DNA from: Lojkania enalia
Taxonomy: Eukaryota; Ascomycota; Dothideomycetes; Pleosporales
Direction of reading: 5' to 3'
NCBI GenBank assembly: GCA_010094045.1
Contig: ML986683.1
Location: forward strand, 62,001 to 126,000
DNA: 64,000 nt
Part shown: one piece after another, positions 1-12,869 of the stretch
Numbering within the stretch: the stretch's first letter is position 1
Layout of the letters: each line of letters begins with the position of its first letter
The notes under the pieces: model-generated
What the model saw: the letters and a program-made list of their open reading frames with translations, nothing else
Database searches by the model: none
Told to the model about the DNA's origin: nothing
Program-made: the position numbers and the translations under genes

Positions 1-2942
1 CCTCCGCCCACTGGACCCTAGCCTGCCATCCATGAACCTGCGCCGCTTCTCCATGCTCATGTTCCAGCATTGCCCACTGTCGTCTGGCTACTCGGAGCTG
101 CTACACACCCAGGCCTACGAAAACTTCCTAGCCTACAAGACTCGCGTGCCCGTGCGAGGTGCTATTATGCTGAACCACGACATGACCCAAGCCGTGCTGG
201 TCAAGGGCTGGAAGAAAGGTGCAAAATGGAGCTTCCCGCGCGGCAAGATCAACAAGGATGAGGCTGACTTGGACTGCGCCGTGCGCGAGGTCTACGAGGA
301 GACGGGCTACGACTTGAAGGCTGCCGGGTTGGTTAGACCGGAGGAGCAGATGAAGAAGATTGCAGTCTCGATGCGCGAGCAGAACATGCTTTTATATGTC
401 TTTAGGGGCGTGCCCATGGACACACGCTTTGAGCCGCGCACGCGCAAGGAAATCTCTGTAAGCCGGGAAATCCCAATTGCAGTGGGGGGCGATGCTAATC
501 GTTGAGCAGAAAATCTCCTGGTATAAGCTCACCGATCTCCCCACCGTCAAGAAGAAACATCACACCCAGCAGGGCACCGGCGCAGACTTGATCAAGGAAA
601 ACAGCTTCTACATGGTTGCACCATTCTTGGCACCACTAAAGTCTTGGATCAAGCAGCAGCACAAGCTGGACAAGCAGTTGGCAAAGGCTGGCGGACACTT
701 AGCAGGCCCTACGCCTACCGCCCAGACTGAGTTGGAGGACATTACTGCCGACGAAGAGCTGCACGGAGAAAACACTGCGGAAGAGAGAGTTATTCCTGAC
801 ACGCAGGCTACTGATGGAAATTTTGCTGAGCTTGTAGCTGGACTTAGGAGAAGCCATCGCGCAAGCGATGCCCTGCCTGAGGTTACAGCCCAAGAGGAGA
901 CACAACAAGTATTCGATGCTGCTGCAGAGCTCAAGAGACTCCTCAGTGTCGGCGCCAGCTTTTCATTGCCAAGTCCTCCCGTGGAGGCTCCTGCTACCAT
1001 TCAAACCCCAGGAAAAAACCCGCTACTAGCAATGCTTCATGCCAGTAATAAACCTCCAGCAGCGCCGCTACCCCCTAGGACGCCATATGATCAAATTATA
1101 CAGCCTCCGCCTCTTCCCCACAGCCCGCATGGCCAGCATCATCCTCGCCCGCCCCATCTAGAACACTTGCCTCCTCCACCTTTTCAATTCCAGACCCAAA
1201 AATCAGTACCCTTCCGTAACCCACCGTACCCGAATACGCCACAGCTTGCCCCTAATGAAATCCCGTCGTTTCCCCTCAATTTCATGCCTCTGCCGCCGCG
1301 ACACGACCCTCAATTCTCTTCCTCTCACGCGCCGAACATCCAGCAAGCATTCAGTCAGCAAGCCCCGCGACCGTACCAGCGTACTGGGGATCCTCAATTT
1401 GCGCAGCCAACACAGTTTCCGGGGCTCCACGGTCCTGCAATACCGCCTGCCTCGAAGCTGCCGGCTCCAAAGCTAAACGCACATGCTATAAGTCTGCTTA
1501 ATACATTCAAGAGTCAAAAGAAACCTACGCTACCACACCAGCAACCCCAAAACTCACAAAAACCTCCACCAACCCGGCAGCCGCCAGCATTACAGAGGGA
1601 CTTGAATTCATTCATTTTGCCTTCTAGCCTTCCAAACGCTCATCCATATGCGCCAAGCCCTCCCGCCCTCAATTCACCCCCACAGGCCTCAATCATCCAG
1701 CCTGCACAGCCGAAGCCTAGAAGTGCGCAACAAGAAAATCTGCTCAATCTTCTTAGGTCTCCGTCTGTACCTATAGCAACACCGCCGCCCCCAGCGCTTT
1801 GGGCAGAGCCTGTGGAACTTTCGGCTCATCCTACCCCCGGTCAGCCGAAGCTACAAATGGCGTCCCAAGAAGCGAGTTTCCCCAAACCAGACCTAAGCAT
1901 TAAGCCGAATTTACTAGAAGCCTTTGATCTTCATTCGAAAAAATCGGACTTGACGTCCGCCACCATCACTAGACCTCTCAATGCGCCGGATTTTGAGACT
2001 GTTAAAAAGAATTCGCACCACGATTTGAGTAGCCATTCTCGTGGTCCTTCGCCCGCTGGTCGTAAAAGCGCGGAACAGAGGCCATTCATGCCAACTCAGA
2101 TCCTTAAAAGAGAGAAGACACCTTCACAAGGACCAAGGCGAGAGAAGACGCCACTTAATACCAACCCGGGCTTTAAGCAAACCACGAGTCCACAGACGAC
2201 CTCGACAGTAACCACTCCTCAAGCGACAACATTCAAGCCAACCATCCTTCGGCGTCCACAACAGAATGCGTCTTCTGATCCTACACTAGCACCAACGCCT
2301 CCCGTCCAAGTTCCACCAAGTGACTACTATCATTCCACTTCACCTCAGGCATCAGTGCCGCCACCCTTTCCTCCAGCTCAACCAGCTTTTGACCGCCGAG
2401 AGACGCTACCTGCTGATCAAAAGACTGCTCTCCTCTCCCTCTTCGGCAAGCCCTCACAGTTGGCTAAATCTCCAATTCAATCCCCGGCCTCGCCCCTCCC
2501 AGATCGACCTCTACACAATCCACCATCAGGCCTCCCATCCCTCCCATCGCACTCTCCACTCCCCAAATCACCGCTACCCCCTGCGCGAAGTCCACAACCC
2601 CCAACGCCCAAGAGCATCATCTCGGGGGTTATCAGCCCGATAAGCCCATTGCCAGACAAAGGGAGCCAGACGGGGAGCCCAGCGCATTTGGCGAGCCGGA
2701 GCAGGATCTCTAGCATTGGCGAGTCGGTGGGTCCCAGCGTGGTGATCCCTCAAAACGCGATTCCGACGTCGCATCCAAGGAATGTGGAGGAGGGTTACGA
2801 GAGCGTGGGGTCTGCGGCTAGTGCTACGGGAGAGATATTGGGCGAGAAGACGAGGGGTAGGGCGATTAGGGAGAGTAGGAGTCCGGTTGATAAGGGGTTT
2901 TTGATGGGGTTTTTGGAGGATGTAGCGAGGAGGGGGAGATGA
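1..2942 (+). CDS. DCP2: mRNA-decapping enzyme subunit Dcp2 (5'-truncated by window edge)
   Basis: Catalytic subunit of the cytoplasmic decapping complex: it removes the m7G cap and commits mRNA to 5'-3' decay, partnered by Dcp1. The reading frame is open from base 2, so the gene starts upstream and most of the N-terminal regulatory domain is missing. Exons are ..457 and 510..2942; the 52-nt intron (GTAAGC...CAG, branch GCTAATC) is in phase 0 and rejoins RKEIS to KISWYKL, the usual Dcp2 junction. The Nudix box is complete (GKINKDE, then REVYEETGY), with the catalytic REx2EE glutamates present. About 700 residues of Pro/Ser/Gln-rich disordered tail follow, with short proline-rich motifs of the kind that bind decapping enhancers. 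At least 962 residues are in the window. Start not visible. Confidence 0.93.
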
Positions 2943-2973
2943 GACGAGTCCGAGATGCGACTGTGCAGGTATG

Positions 2974-3005
2974 AAAAAAAAAAAAAATTTTTTTTTTTTT
3001 TTTTT
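2974..3005. repeat. A14/T18 homopolymer pair 3' of DCP2
   Basis: Fourteen A are followed directly by eighteen T, which can fold as an A:T hairpin. It starts 32 bp past the DCP2 stop, where 3'-end processing and termination signals are expected. Run lengths may carry sequencing error. Confidence 0.6.
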
Positions 3006-3027
3006 AGGTAGTTTTGTGGTGCTTTTC

Positions 3028-3056
3028 AGGTAGGTAGGTAGGTTGGGTTGGGTTGG
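3028..3056. repeat. GGTA and TTGGG tandem microrepeats
   Basis: About four GGTA units run into three TTGGG-like units. They look telomere-like but are far too short and too different from TTAGGG to be a telomere tract. Confidence 0.5.
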
Positions 3057-5546
3057 ACGGGTTCGTGGGGTCTGATGAGGTTGTAAGAGTAGTTGGGAGT
3101 ATGTGTACGTTTAGTTTGCGTTGGAGTTCGATGGGTTATATGGTTCCGGGATCCTGGCTTTCGGGTCTAAGCAAGGGCGTTGTGGAAAAGCTGGTTTTAT
3201 AAGAAGGCGAAGCAAAGTTTCTGGAATGGCTCTTGTGTGGGTTAGAAAATGGAATATGGATTATGTGGATGACGACAAACTATATTCACGTATAGACGTT
3301 TGTGATGTGCAGCTAGCGGTCTTGTGCGAAAGTGCTGGGGATTGAAAGGCAGGCGATATATAGAGATTTGAGTAATTGGGAGAGTGGATGGGTTTTGCGG
3401 GATATGGCGAGGGTTTTTATTATGCTGGGAGAAGGTGAGGGAGCGAGGGAATTGTAAGATGTGCACGCATGTGAGTTTGCCTGGCTTCATGATATTAGAA
3501 AATTGCCCTACTAACTGGCGTGTCTGCGACCTTTGGAAGATATGAAAATGCTATACAGGTACTGATAGTTATACCCCTCTAGTTTTTTTGAATGATTAAA
3601 GTTAGGAATTAATGTTCATGATAATGTGTTAACGCTATATCTCAGAGCTAGATAACCGGCCTGGTGCTCCTAATGATATATTTGTTCTGTGCTCAGGATG
3701 CTACATTCTATTTTCTCGCCACGTCTATCACATACTCAAGGCAAGACAGCCAGGCGGGATGTGCCGCTATCTTCTCCCGGTTTTCTAGCATCGCTGTAAT
3801 AGCGGTGAATGCTTTGGATGTAGCGGTTGTCGTATTCTCGACTATCCCCTTCTAGTAATGATCTGATATCACAGTCCCATCGCCGACTTGAAGTCTCCCT
3901 CACCGATTGTCCAGTATCTTGGTCTGCATTGTGTCAATATGCTCATCTGCTCATCTCTATTGAATGGCTCGGACCGCCGCTTGAACCGTCGACTGTCTCG
4001 CACTACTATCATCCAGCGTTCGCAACGCGCTCTCGATTAAGGGGTATAGTCAGTCTCAATCTTGGTATGAAGCTCCATGGTCGTACGTCCGGCCGGCCCG
4101 CGTACTGTCGTGATGACAGGGTTTCTGGAATCGCAGGGGGGGAAGAAATGGCGGGGTGGGGTTGACCGGCATGGCCACGTCAGAGCTGCAGATACGAGAC
4201 CCCACCTTCCATATGCGTACGAGGACATGGTTTGCGGACACCCACGGGTGACAGTAGCTCGATCATTGGCTTTTTTAACTTGGTATTTCGTACGATAAGG
4301 GGGGCTTGACAAGTGTTTGTTTAGTCCTGGGGCTGGAATCTGACTTCGGATTTCCGAGCTTCACCTCAGTGTTTTCCTGTCTGCAGCTCTTTCTTGTTTC
4401 TCACCTTCCAAATGGCTTGGTTTCGTTGGGCTAGGCGTCCATGCTCTCGATAGACCAGATAATTATCTGATTGTAGTGAGAGTGATCCGCTCATCGTTCC
4501 CTGAGCAAGAGTGCTCCCTTCCAACATCCGGAATATGCGAGCGAAATATGGAGATATGCCCCCATTCTTAAATCTCTAACGGATGCAATGCCGACTAGGC
4601 TCTGGAATTATTCTTCTTTGGGCTCCCATAATTGGTCTTTGGGTGGAATGAGTATCGGCAACCTTACTGGGCAATATCGGTTTTATTGACGTGTTTGTAG
4701 AATGCGTCACTCTTATTCATAGCTCAAGTAATACTCGATGTCGAGTAGAAAAGAAAGGACTTTTTTAACAGGAGACGAGCATATATAGTGGATAGCAGAA
4801 AACAAATACGTGTAAACAGCTCATATCCAGCCTTGCCAGCTGCTCGAGAAGTTAAGCATGGCCGAACATTTGTTGAATTTTACTGTATATATTTAATTCA
4901 ACATTTGGAATTCTAGTTGTTTTTGGACCCTCGGAAAGTAACTAGTAGAGAATGTGCTATGTCATGTTTCGTAAGTGCTGTTGCGCTGCGCGTACGATTC
5001 TGTTACGTGTGAGAACGAGGTCCGTTTAGGTCCGGAAACGTGCTTCTACATACGATAGTTTTATGATATAAGCTGATAGTAAACAAATGACATAGGAGTA
5101 CTCCCAGAATTCCCATTGGCCATCTATAGCGTTAACGAATACAAAGGTTGGCAGTACTTATGTGCTGATGTGAACCAGTCCAGTTGTACGAAAGGGTACC
5201 ACTGTAAGCCGACGTAGTTGCAAACATTTATTGAACAACACTATTCTTTAAATTGGGTTGCTGATTAGATAATGGATCACAATTATATCCTTTTTAAGGT
5301 AGGACCACTGTTTATCTGGCGCTTCATTAATGGGGTGTAAATAGCTCTTCAAGATATACTCCCTCCAAGACTTATTTATGGTCAATATTTTGCTACTTAT
5401 AACGCCAAATTCAGTACCCACGGCATCCTGTATGCCATTCAGGCTGGTTCTCCATTCCACACGATCAGTCTAGTCAGCATCTTATTTAAAGTTGTACGGA
5501 CGTAATCTATCCCGCCAAGCTCACCCTAGATCCAATAATCTCCAGG

Positions 5547-7396
5547 ATGTCTCTGCGGTTTACGTCAGCGCTAAATATTTTCCAAGATGTCTACAAACAA
5601 GTCGTTAATTATGTTGTAGGCGGTGGTACTACCGGCCTCCTTGTGGCAAACCATTTATCAGAGGATCCGAACATCTCCGCGGCGGTAGTCGAGGCGGGGA
5701 GCGATGCCGGCAAGGATCCGAAAGTGGCAACTTCCGGATTATGGAGAGCTCTCCTTGGATCAGGGCATAGTTGGTCATTTGGTACAATGCCTCAGGCACG
5801 AGGCTAGTCATACCTCTATATTTTTTTTTTTAGCTTCAATTGGGTAGTTCCTAATTAGTACACCGAAGGAATTGAATGATAAGTGCATTGGAGTCTACCA
5901 GGGCAAGTCGATGGGAGGCTCAAGCGGCATAAATATCCAAATGGTCGTCCCATTCTCAGCTTCCAATTTAGGTTGGTGGGGAATATTGGGGAGCCTGGGT
6001 AGAATTTGGCGACCTAGTTCATTTGCCTCAAGAAACTATGTACTATGACTCTTCCGGCTTAGAAGTAGTCCTGCATCTAGATTCTTCATAGGCCAACATA
6101 TTGAGGGAAAATTGTAGTAGTCTAGTAAAAGATTCTTGTATAGGTGTAAAACAGGGCCCTGTTGGCAAAGCTTGAGTTGAAACATACGGGAGCCTTAGAT
6201 ATCCACTAAGCGCAAGCCCTCTTCACTGGCCATTCTCCAGGAGCGTATAATGCAGCGCCAACTATTGATACCGACACCAAGACCAGGAGCTACGCGCATT
6301 CTGCCTAGTTTCTTGCAGCTGCAGCCAGGCCCAACCTCCCAGTTTTGTCCAAAACCGGAACACAAATTATTCTTCATGCAAAAAAAGAAATAATAATTTT
6401 CACGGAATTCTTTAACTCGGTAAAGATTCTAAAGCTATTCGGGACCGGGGATCCCGAAATTCTTCAAACCAAAGGCATCGATGTTAAGGTGGCTAGTCCG
6501 TACGTTGGCAGTAACCTTCAAGACCATGGTCTTGGTGGAATAAGGTTTGAAGCTGCAGATGGTGTGCCTACTATAATTAACCTAATTCGGATAAATCTAG
6601 AAGCACTGCAAACTGCGATAAACTTGTACGAATTTCTTAAAACCAGCCCCTTTGCCACGCCGGCGATTACATCGGTGGCATATCTACCGGTAGTTAGCTT
6701 CATCGAGAATTCTGGTGAGGAAATGGAATTAAAACCGCCCTTTGCAACCTCGAAAATGCGTATCTGCTGGATGATGCGTACTGCAAGCTTCTTAATACGC
6801 TACTCCGAAATAAGAACGAAGGAATTGCGCAATATATGGTTTCTGGTGGCACAGTCTGCCTTCGCGAAAAAGATGCCACAATTAGCATGGGTGCAGACCC
6901 TCAACCCGGAAACTTCATCACTTTCGTCTCGGCTGTATCGCATCCCCTCTCCACAGAGTCTTCTCATATCCCTCCCGATGATGCCACTGCGCCACCCACG
7001 ATTGACCATCAATATCCCTAAATCTAGCAGACCTCGAGTTTCGCGAAAGAAAAACCCGCTATATTGAGACAATCGCGGCAACAGAGCCTTTCGCATCGTT
7101 ACTCAAGCCCGGCGGTAAACGAAATCATTTTGCAGCGTTTCTGAATAGAGACTTGGAGAAGGCGAAGGGATGGGTGAGAATCGCATCAGCAAGCAATTAT
7201 TATTCTTTGTGGGCCCTATACGATGGTTCCGCAGGAAAAACAGGACATCGTTGACGAAAATCTAAACGTGTATAGGGTAAACGGGTTGAGGGTCGTTAAT
7301 TCAGGTATCTTTCCGCTAATTTCGCAGAGCAATCTAATAAGTTCAGTATAAGCTGTCGCCAAAAGGGCAAACGACATATTTAATCGTGGAGAATAA
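5547..7396 (+). pseudogene. GMC (glucose-methanol-choline) oxidoreductase relic
   Basis: FAD-dependent GMC enzymes oxidise alcohols and sugars. The N-terminal dinucleotide-binding motif survives (VVGGGTTGLLVANHLSED then VVEAGSDA, 5608-5700). Next comes the flavin-attachment region around YQGKSMGGSSGIN (about 5900), then the central block with GIDVKVASPYVGSNLQDH (6476-6530). The C-terminal block VDENLNVYRVNGLRVVN through AVAKRANDIF ends at 7396. The pieces lie in different frames and there are in-frame stops, for example TAA in place of the expected Tyr in SSVYAVA near 7350. It cannot encode a complete enzyme. It lies 384 bp from the UbiA-family gene, on the opposite strand. Family assignment is firm; substrate unknown. 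Confidence 0.85.
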
Positions 7397-7779
7397 CGTA
7401 ACAAATCGGTTAGTAAACACCACCCAATTAAAAAATTTCTATGATTTCAACTTCGGCTATATGTCTCTGAGGCTCTAGGATTCTTTCTCGCTGAAGGATC
7501 CTCGGCTGATGATACCTGCAGGAATCATGGTCTGATTATTAACGATAATTCCTAAATGCTTGGAATGCATTAATTGAAATTCAGCGCAGTCTTTAATGAT
7601 TGTTATCAATATATATCTTGAGTCGCAATAAAATGCAATTAATGAGCAATAGGTTATTAAATTATATATGCAGCTAGCACTCTATCATCCAATATTAAGG
7701 CCCGATATTCCAAAGGAAAGTTTTAAAGAAAGATCACCTCTTTCTATAACTTAGTTAAAAACCTTTCTAGTTGCTATCT
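7397..7779. other. AT-rich spacer between convergent GMC relic and UbiA-family gene
   Basis: No coding potential seen. It separates the 3' ends of two convergent units and probably holds their 3' untranslated regions. Confidence 0.4.
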
Positions 7780-8822
7780 TCATGTACCGAGAGCTTTCAT
7801 GAGTGGCAGTGGGCACAGACTCACGGCCCATAAAGCCCAAATACGATACATGCGCCTATCCACTCTCTCGTCTTTCTCCTTCAATCCTTTCAAAGTCATC
7901 CAAGACACCACGACGGCAAGGATCTTTGGAGCCAATGAGCCCTTCCACCCGACTCCCATCCACATGGGAAGGCCCACAGACCATGCCAAAACCGGAATAA
8001 TCAGGCTCCAACGCGCTGGTACCTGGCCCAATGTAGTAATCATAGTACTTCTTCCTCTCTCCGAATCCCCTTTCTCATCGCGAAACTCTTGAGCATGTGT
8101 CGTGGTAAATAGCGCTAGAACAATAGCCGCAGTCCATTGCCAGGCCTCAGCCGACACTTTAGATTCACTTCCTATAGCGACCTGTAGCGCGCATGACGCG
8201 AAACACGCAAAACCCCCCGCATTCAATAAATTCCTCGAGAATCCGCTGAAATCGCTGCCTCCAAAGTCATTATATGCTAGCACAAGAACTGTGTAAACGA
8301 CCATATGGACTTCTACCCCAAGATAGTAGCTCAAGATTGCGTTGATGATGTCTACAGCTTCAAGGAGTCTTATGGTCTGTTTAGCGCTGATTCTCTTTGC
8401 GGGAAGAGGCCGCCAAGGCTTGTTGATTGCATCCTCCTGGATGGAATGTGGATGCCGCTGATTGTGGAGACAGAATTGGAGGACCATAAGCCATAGCCAG
8501 AAGACCGCAAGCGGTAAATTCGACAAAGTGTTTGAGGGGTGGCGGCTTGGGAGATTTAGGGTTGGTCCCGAGAGAGCAGCACTGATGGCGAAGACGGTGA
8601 ATGGAGCAATGATATCAAAAATTTGGTCGTAGGTGAAGAGAATCAATGTGTGAAAATGATATAATATTGCCCGTATGACCGAAAATGGCGCAATCTAGAG
8701 CCATATGTGGATTAGGTGTAATGGATGTAACTGATTACAGGAAAGCTTACCAGCCAATTCTTAACGGAGGAGCGGAGTGGCGTGAGAGTAGCTAAAGCTC
8801 TCTTGAAGATTGGGTATACCAT
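7780..8822 (-). CDS. UbiA-family integral membrane prenyltransferase / terpene-cyclase-like protein
   Basis: Exons on the minus strand are 8822..8751 and 8694..7780; a 56-nt phase-0 intron (GTAAGC...CTAG) gives 328 aa with ATG at 8822. UbiA-fold enzymes bind prenyl diphosphates through two Asp-rich loops in a multi-helix membrane core. The first loop is at about residues 102-122 (NQ..HSIQEDAINKPWRPLP); the second is at about 226-240 (QEFRDEKGDSERGRST). Hydrophobic helices fill the rest. Fungal members of this type include membrane terpene cyclases of the fumagillin-pathway kind and meroterpenoid prenyltransferases. The exact reaction cannot be read from sequence. No frame break is seen although its neighbours are decayed, so it may be under selection. 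A relic GMC oxidase lies next to it, but no terpene cluster core is visible. Confidence 0.82.
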
Positions 8823-11800
8823 ATCGATTATTCAAGGGTTGCGGAAATTGAACGAGGAGACTGAAGACTCCGACTCGCAGAAGAAATAGAGAGTAACGAA
8901 GTCTGCGGCTCGAAGGCCAGAGGGCCGCTCTTAAGAGAATAGAGCGGGCGTATTCTGTGGCGTGAAAAGCAGATCATTGGCCGAATCCCTTCTCAGTGCA
9001 AGGACATGCCTTAGTCTCACTCCTTGCCGCGTCTGGGAATTTACGCAGCTTTTAGTACTCAACAAGCTCGTAGATCTAGCCTATACTGGACACAATATGT
9101 TCCAGGTATGAATTGATTAGGTTAGAAGCAGATTTTGTGGCAAGACTCTCTCCAATCATCCGATCGAACTACTTTATCCCGTTTTGATATACGTTGCGCC
9201 GATAATAGTTTACTCATCTAGCGGCCATTGCAAGACAGTTTGAATTTCGACTTTTGTGGGCAGTCGTTTTTACGAGATCCTTTCGAGCTCTAGGACCAAT
9301 AATCAATCCACGTTGTGGGACGCGCAAGGATGCGACTTAATAGGCGGTTGAGCCGCTAAGCGCGCTCCTTACAAATTAAGACGACATAGCTCGAGTTGAC
9401 TAGCCAGCGAAGCGTTTACTCTAGCGCGATTCGAGATGTTTCTTTTACAAGGGCCGGTCCGACAAAGAGTAAGACGTGCATATTCGCTTATGATATCGCC
9501 AATTCTAGTATATCACTGGTCAATCTTATCCGCGACTCTACGCCCCGCGCGGCTAGACAGGGACTAGCGATGCGGTAACACGTCGTGCAGACTTGGTTCT
9601 GTCCTGGTTCTGCACCGCTACCTCAGCAATGAAATGGGCGAATGATAATATTCAAAGACTGGGGCACGCCTTTGGCCCGTGGCTCGGCAAATTTCGATGC
9701 ATCGAAGCGGCGAGTATGCGGCATCTGACGTGCCTTTAGTATTGAGATTTGCGCCAGGCACTTTTGTCTACCAGATCGGTATACATAATGTCAAATCAAG
9801 AAGCTAGGATGAGCGTAAGTACTTAAAGCATGGCGAACTATGGGATTTCGAACGCACAGTTGCAGCAAATTCGTGAATATATCAACGTCACTAGGCCCCC
9901 ATTCCCGTATTGCGAGTCAGTCATGGTAATTAGGCGTTCAAATGACGCACGTGTCTTGATAATGGTTGGGTAGCCGATTGGTAGAGGACACAATGAGGGC
10001 GCAGCAGCGACAGTCATCCCACGGGGCCGCGCGGAACCGGGAGGTGCCGTATTGCCGCAATGAATACAATTGAAGATCAACTGCTGGTACAATGTGCCGT
10101 ATGACCTCCGGGTTTCGGAGGCTGTAACCTTTTTCAACGTCATCCGTTACTGCACCTAGATGAATTTGCAGGCCATCACCCTAACTAGGTCTATGACTCC
10201 GCGGGCAGATAGTAATCCGATTCGTTGTCTCCCTAGAATTTAACTCATTAAGTGTATCTAGTACAACTTGCTATATGTCCGAATGCTCCCGGCAGCGAAT
10301 GAAGAGCGATATCGTTGCTAGCAAACCTACATGGGTCCTACGTCTCCGCATAAGTGCTTTGCGATTCTGATATAAAGCCCAACTGCAGTCAAAGCTACTG
10401 TATGAGGCAAATATATTACTAAACCGCAGCCACAAAGCTCCGTTCGTTCGATCACGTGATCGACCCTTTTGTGCTTAAACGCGCATCGCACTCAACCCTC
10501 TTCTTCCTCATTATTCCCACTCTAGGGCAGAATCTGTGGCGCTTTCAAGTTTTAAAGGGCTTCTCACTCTTAAGTAAATTGAGGCTATACGTTCGCAGCG
10601 CAGAATCGTCCATTTAATCATATAATACTAGAAATCCTGGGATATAAGGAACTGTTAATAGGACGCATCTCCTCGATTTCCAATTAAGATTGCAAGAACT
10701 TCCGCATAGAATCTTCAATCGATATTTTTGGCAGAGGTGCTTATTTCTACATCAAATATATATAAAATGGGTTGTATAGATTTTAAGCAATCATACATGT
10801 CGTATAGGCGCGAAATGTCTGTCACAAACATAACTATATATTCGTATTGAACCGAAGTCACGTGTCTATCCTATTGCAGTTCAGAGGTCAAATTATTCTT
10901 AATATAAAGACTACTACCGCCTAAATTAGGACTGAAATTGTTAATTTAGCATCATGAATCTAGATAAGGACCTGCATGTTATACTAGGAGAATAGGTATG
11001 GTGAGTCTTGACTTATAATTGGTCCATTTTTTTTTTAAATAATGATTTCCTGAAACACGTCGGCGAGAAATGGCTCCGCCTCGTCGGAATTTTTGGTGCT
11101 TCTTATGCATCTAGTCTGTGGCTCGTGTCGGCCCCTAGACTATATTGCATATTGCACGATAGGACCGATTACAAGATTCAATAGGCAGCCAATCAACTTT
11201 CGGCAATTTCGTCGGAGAGTTTAATCCTGGTGCTTGAAAAATGAAATGCCAACTTACTGTCTCTCAGCCGTCATTCAATTCAAGAATTCATGAGGAAAAG
11301 ATCCTGGCGACTGCAATAAACTATTCATTTAATTTTGTCACGGTAACACCGCGACACCTCTGCACCTACACCGCTCCTACCATAATACCCTGAACCAGCT
11401 GCTAGCTAGAGTATGATTGGCTCGACACGACCATGATGGAGGAAGGTTTCGCCGACCCGGCTAGTCCGTGCAGCAGCACAGACCTAGCCCCTATAAAAAC
11501 CTGCATAATGTATATTTCTCTGTTCTTCACGCAACGTCTTGATACTCACACGTAGTACGTAGCAATAGAGTTAACTGCCTGAAGTGCAATTGGCCAACCG
11601 TACGTGAGCGTTCCGCGACAAATTTCTACGTTTGCAAAGAGTCTGAGCTTTCTCAAAACTGCAGTAATCTCTCTAGGTAGCACGAAGTGGCAATATTTCG
11701 TCTTACAAGGCATAATTCTGTATGCAGGCCAATATTTTGCTAAGTATTTCAAATAGAAAGGTATACAGAGCAGAACATTTTCTTTAAGGTTTCCGGAAAC

Positions 11801-12869
11801 TTTGGCCGATTGAAAGAATCCAGTATACCTGGCAGACTGTGAAAAAGAGGACATCCTTTAGTGGTTGCATTATAAAAAATCCCTCTTCAATACACTATGT
11901 TAATTTTTACGAGGACTGGAGCTAGTGATTTGAAGATCTATTGGGTGATGTTTTGGCTCAATTTTCTATCGTTGGTTCAGCTGGTTTGTCGATTTGATAC
12001 GTGTACCTTAGTACTCCTATTCTAGAAGGTAGAGCCTCCTGAAGTAGAGTGTATGAATGGATTCAGATGACAACTAGACGGAATATGTCCTAGCTTGTTA
12101 TGTTCGTAGCCAACTCCTTTTGGGGGGCGCGAACGCGATTAATCCCATCAGCATGATCAGGCGAGATGAAAAGAAGATATTAGCCTTAGTAGCCGATTTA
12201 TTGTCCTTTACCCCTACAAATGACTTGGCATCTCCACGTCAAGAATTTCAGTATTCACATTACTCACGTGACTACGCATTCACTGGAATGCTACGGATGA
12301 TCCCATCATACTGAATAATGCCAACCCTACTCTACATTTATTGATTGCCCACAAGGCTATGCAGTCTATTCATACACACGCCAATTTTATCTATGAGGCT
12401 ATGCATTATTCTGTTCGGAATCTCCACTCTTGGCACATTCAGCTGAAGAATGGGCGTCCAACCACACACTCGCGTACGCGAGATAGCAAATAAAATCGTA
12501 CCTAACGCCGCGCCACCACCCATAATCACGGTGCACTTTTCCCCCGCTGCACAACACTAAGCATGTTCGCGATACTTAATCCAATCAATGTCCTGCTTCT
12601 CGATCGTGGCGTTGAAGCCTTAAGAAGACTAGAGCCTTGTGTCGCCTTTTGAGTTTGCAAATGAGACAAACTTGGACAAACGGTTTGTGGCTCAGCTACT
12701 GCAGAGTGTTAATAGATCATGATGCGCCAGTAGCGTGGCTCCCAAGGGTGGGTGGATTCCGCCATCCCCTGCTTCTGCCTGAACGCTCCATATGCATATC
12801 ACTATCGTGCATACTAGATCTGAGTTTCAATAAGAGCTTCATCACATCGGATTAAGAAGCTGTCAAATT
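8823..12869. other. 4-kb AT-rich gene-poor region
   Basis: Only short open frames, none recognisable (longest about 100 codons, 9838-10143 minus and 11546-11854 minus). The texture resembles heavily mutated DNA. A 16-bp CACGTG-centred palindrome is at 10448-10463. Confidence 0.45.
10448..10463. promoter_or_regulatory. 16-bp perfect palindrome centred on CACGTG
   Basis: TCGATCACGTGATCGA reads the same on both strands. CACGTG is the bHLH E-box core (Cbf1/SREBP-like factors in fungi). No gene start lies within 1.5 kb, so function is unproven. Confidence 0.4.

Larger units (their letters stand above)
2943..5546. other. AT-rich intergenic region, no gene recognised
   Basis: After the DCP2 stop come an adjoining A-run and T-run and GGTA/TTGGG microrepeats (listed separately), then about 2.5 kb in which all frames are short and none resembles a known family. 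No RNA gene is evident. Confidence 0.5.

Noticed and set aside
608..1000. 130-codon minus-strand frame opposite DCP2
   Set aside because: Shadow of the GC-rich DCP2 coding exon; no independent motif.
3028..3056. telomere-like TTGGG repeats
   Set aside because: Only about three units and not TTAGGG; it lies within 100 bp of a housekeeping gene, so no telomere or interstitial telomere claim is made.
4840..4872. 5S rRNA-like string (GAGAAGTTAAGCATGGCC)
   Set aside because: About 18 bases resemble the internal control region of 5S rRNA, but the flanks do not match or fold, so no gene is called.
9838..10143. 101-codon minus-strand frame in the gene-poor region
   Set aside because: No family resemblance, no plausible flanking exons, surrounded by decayed AT-rich sequence.
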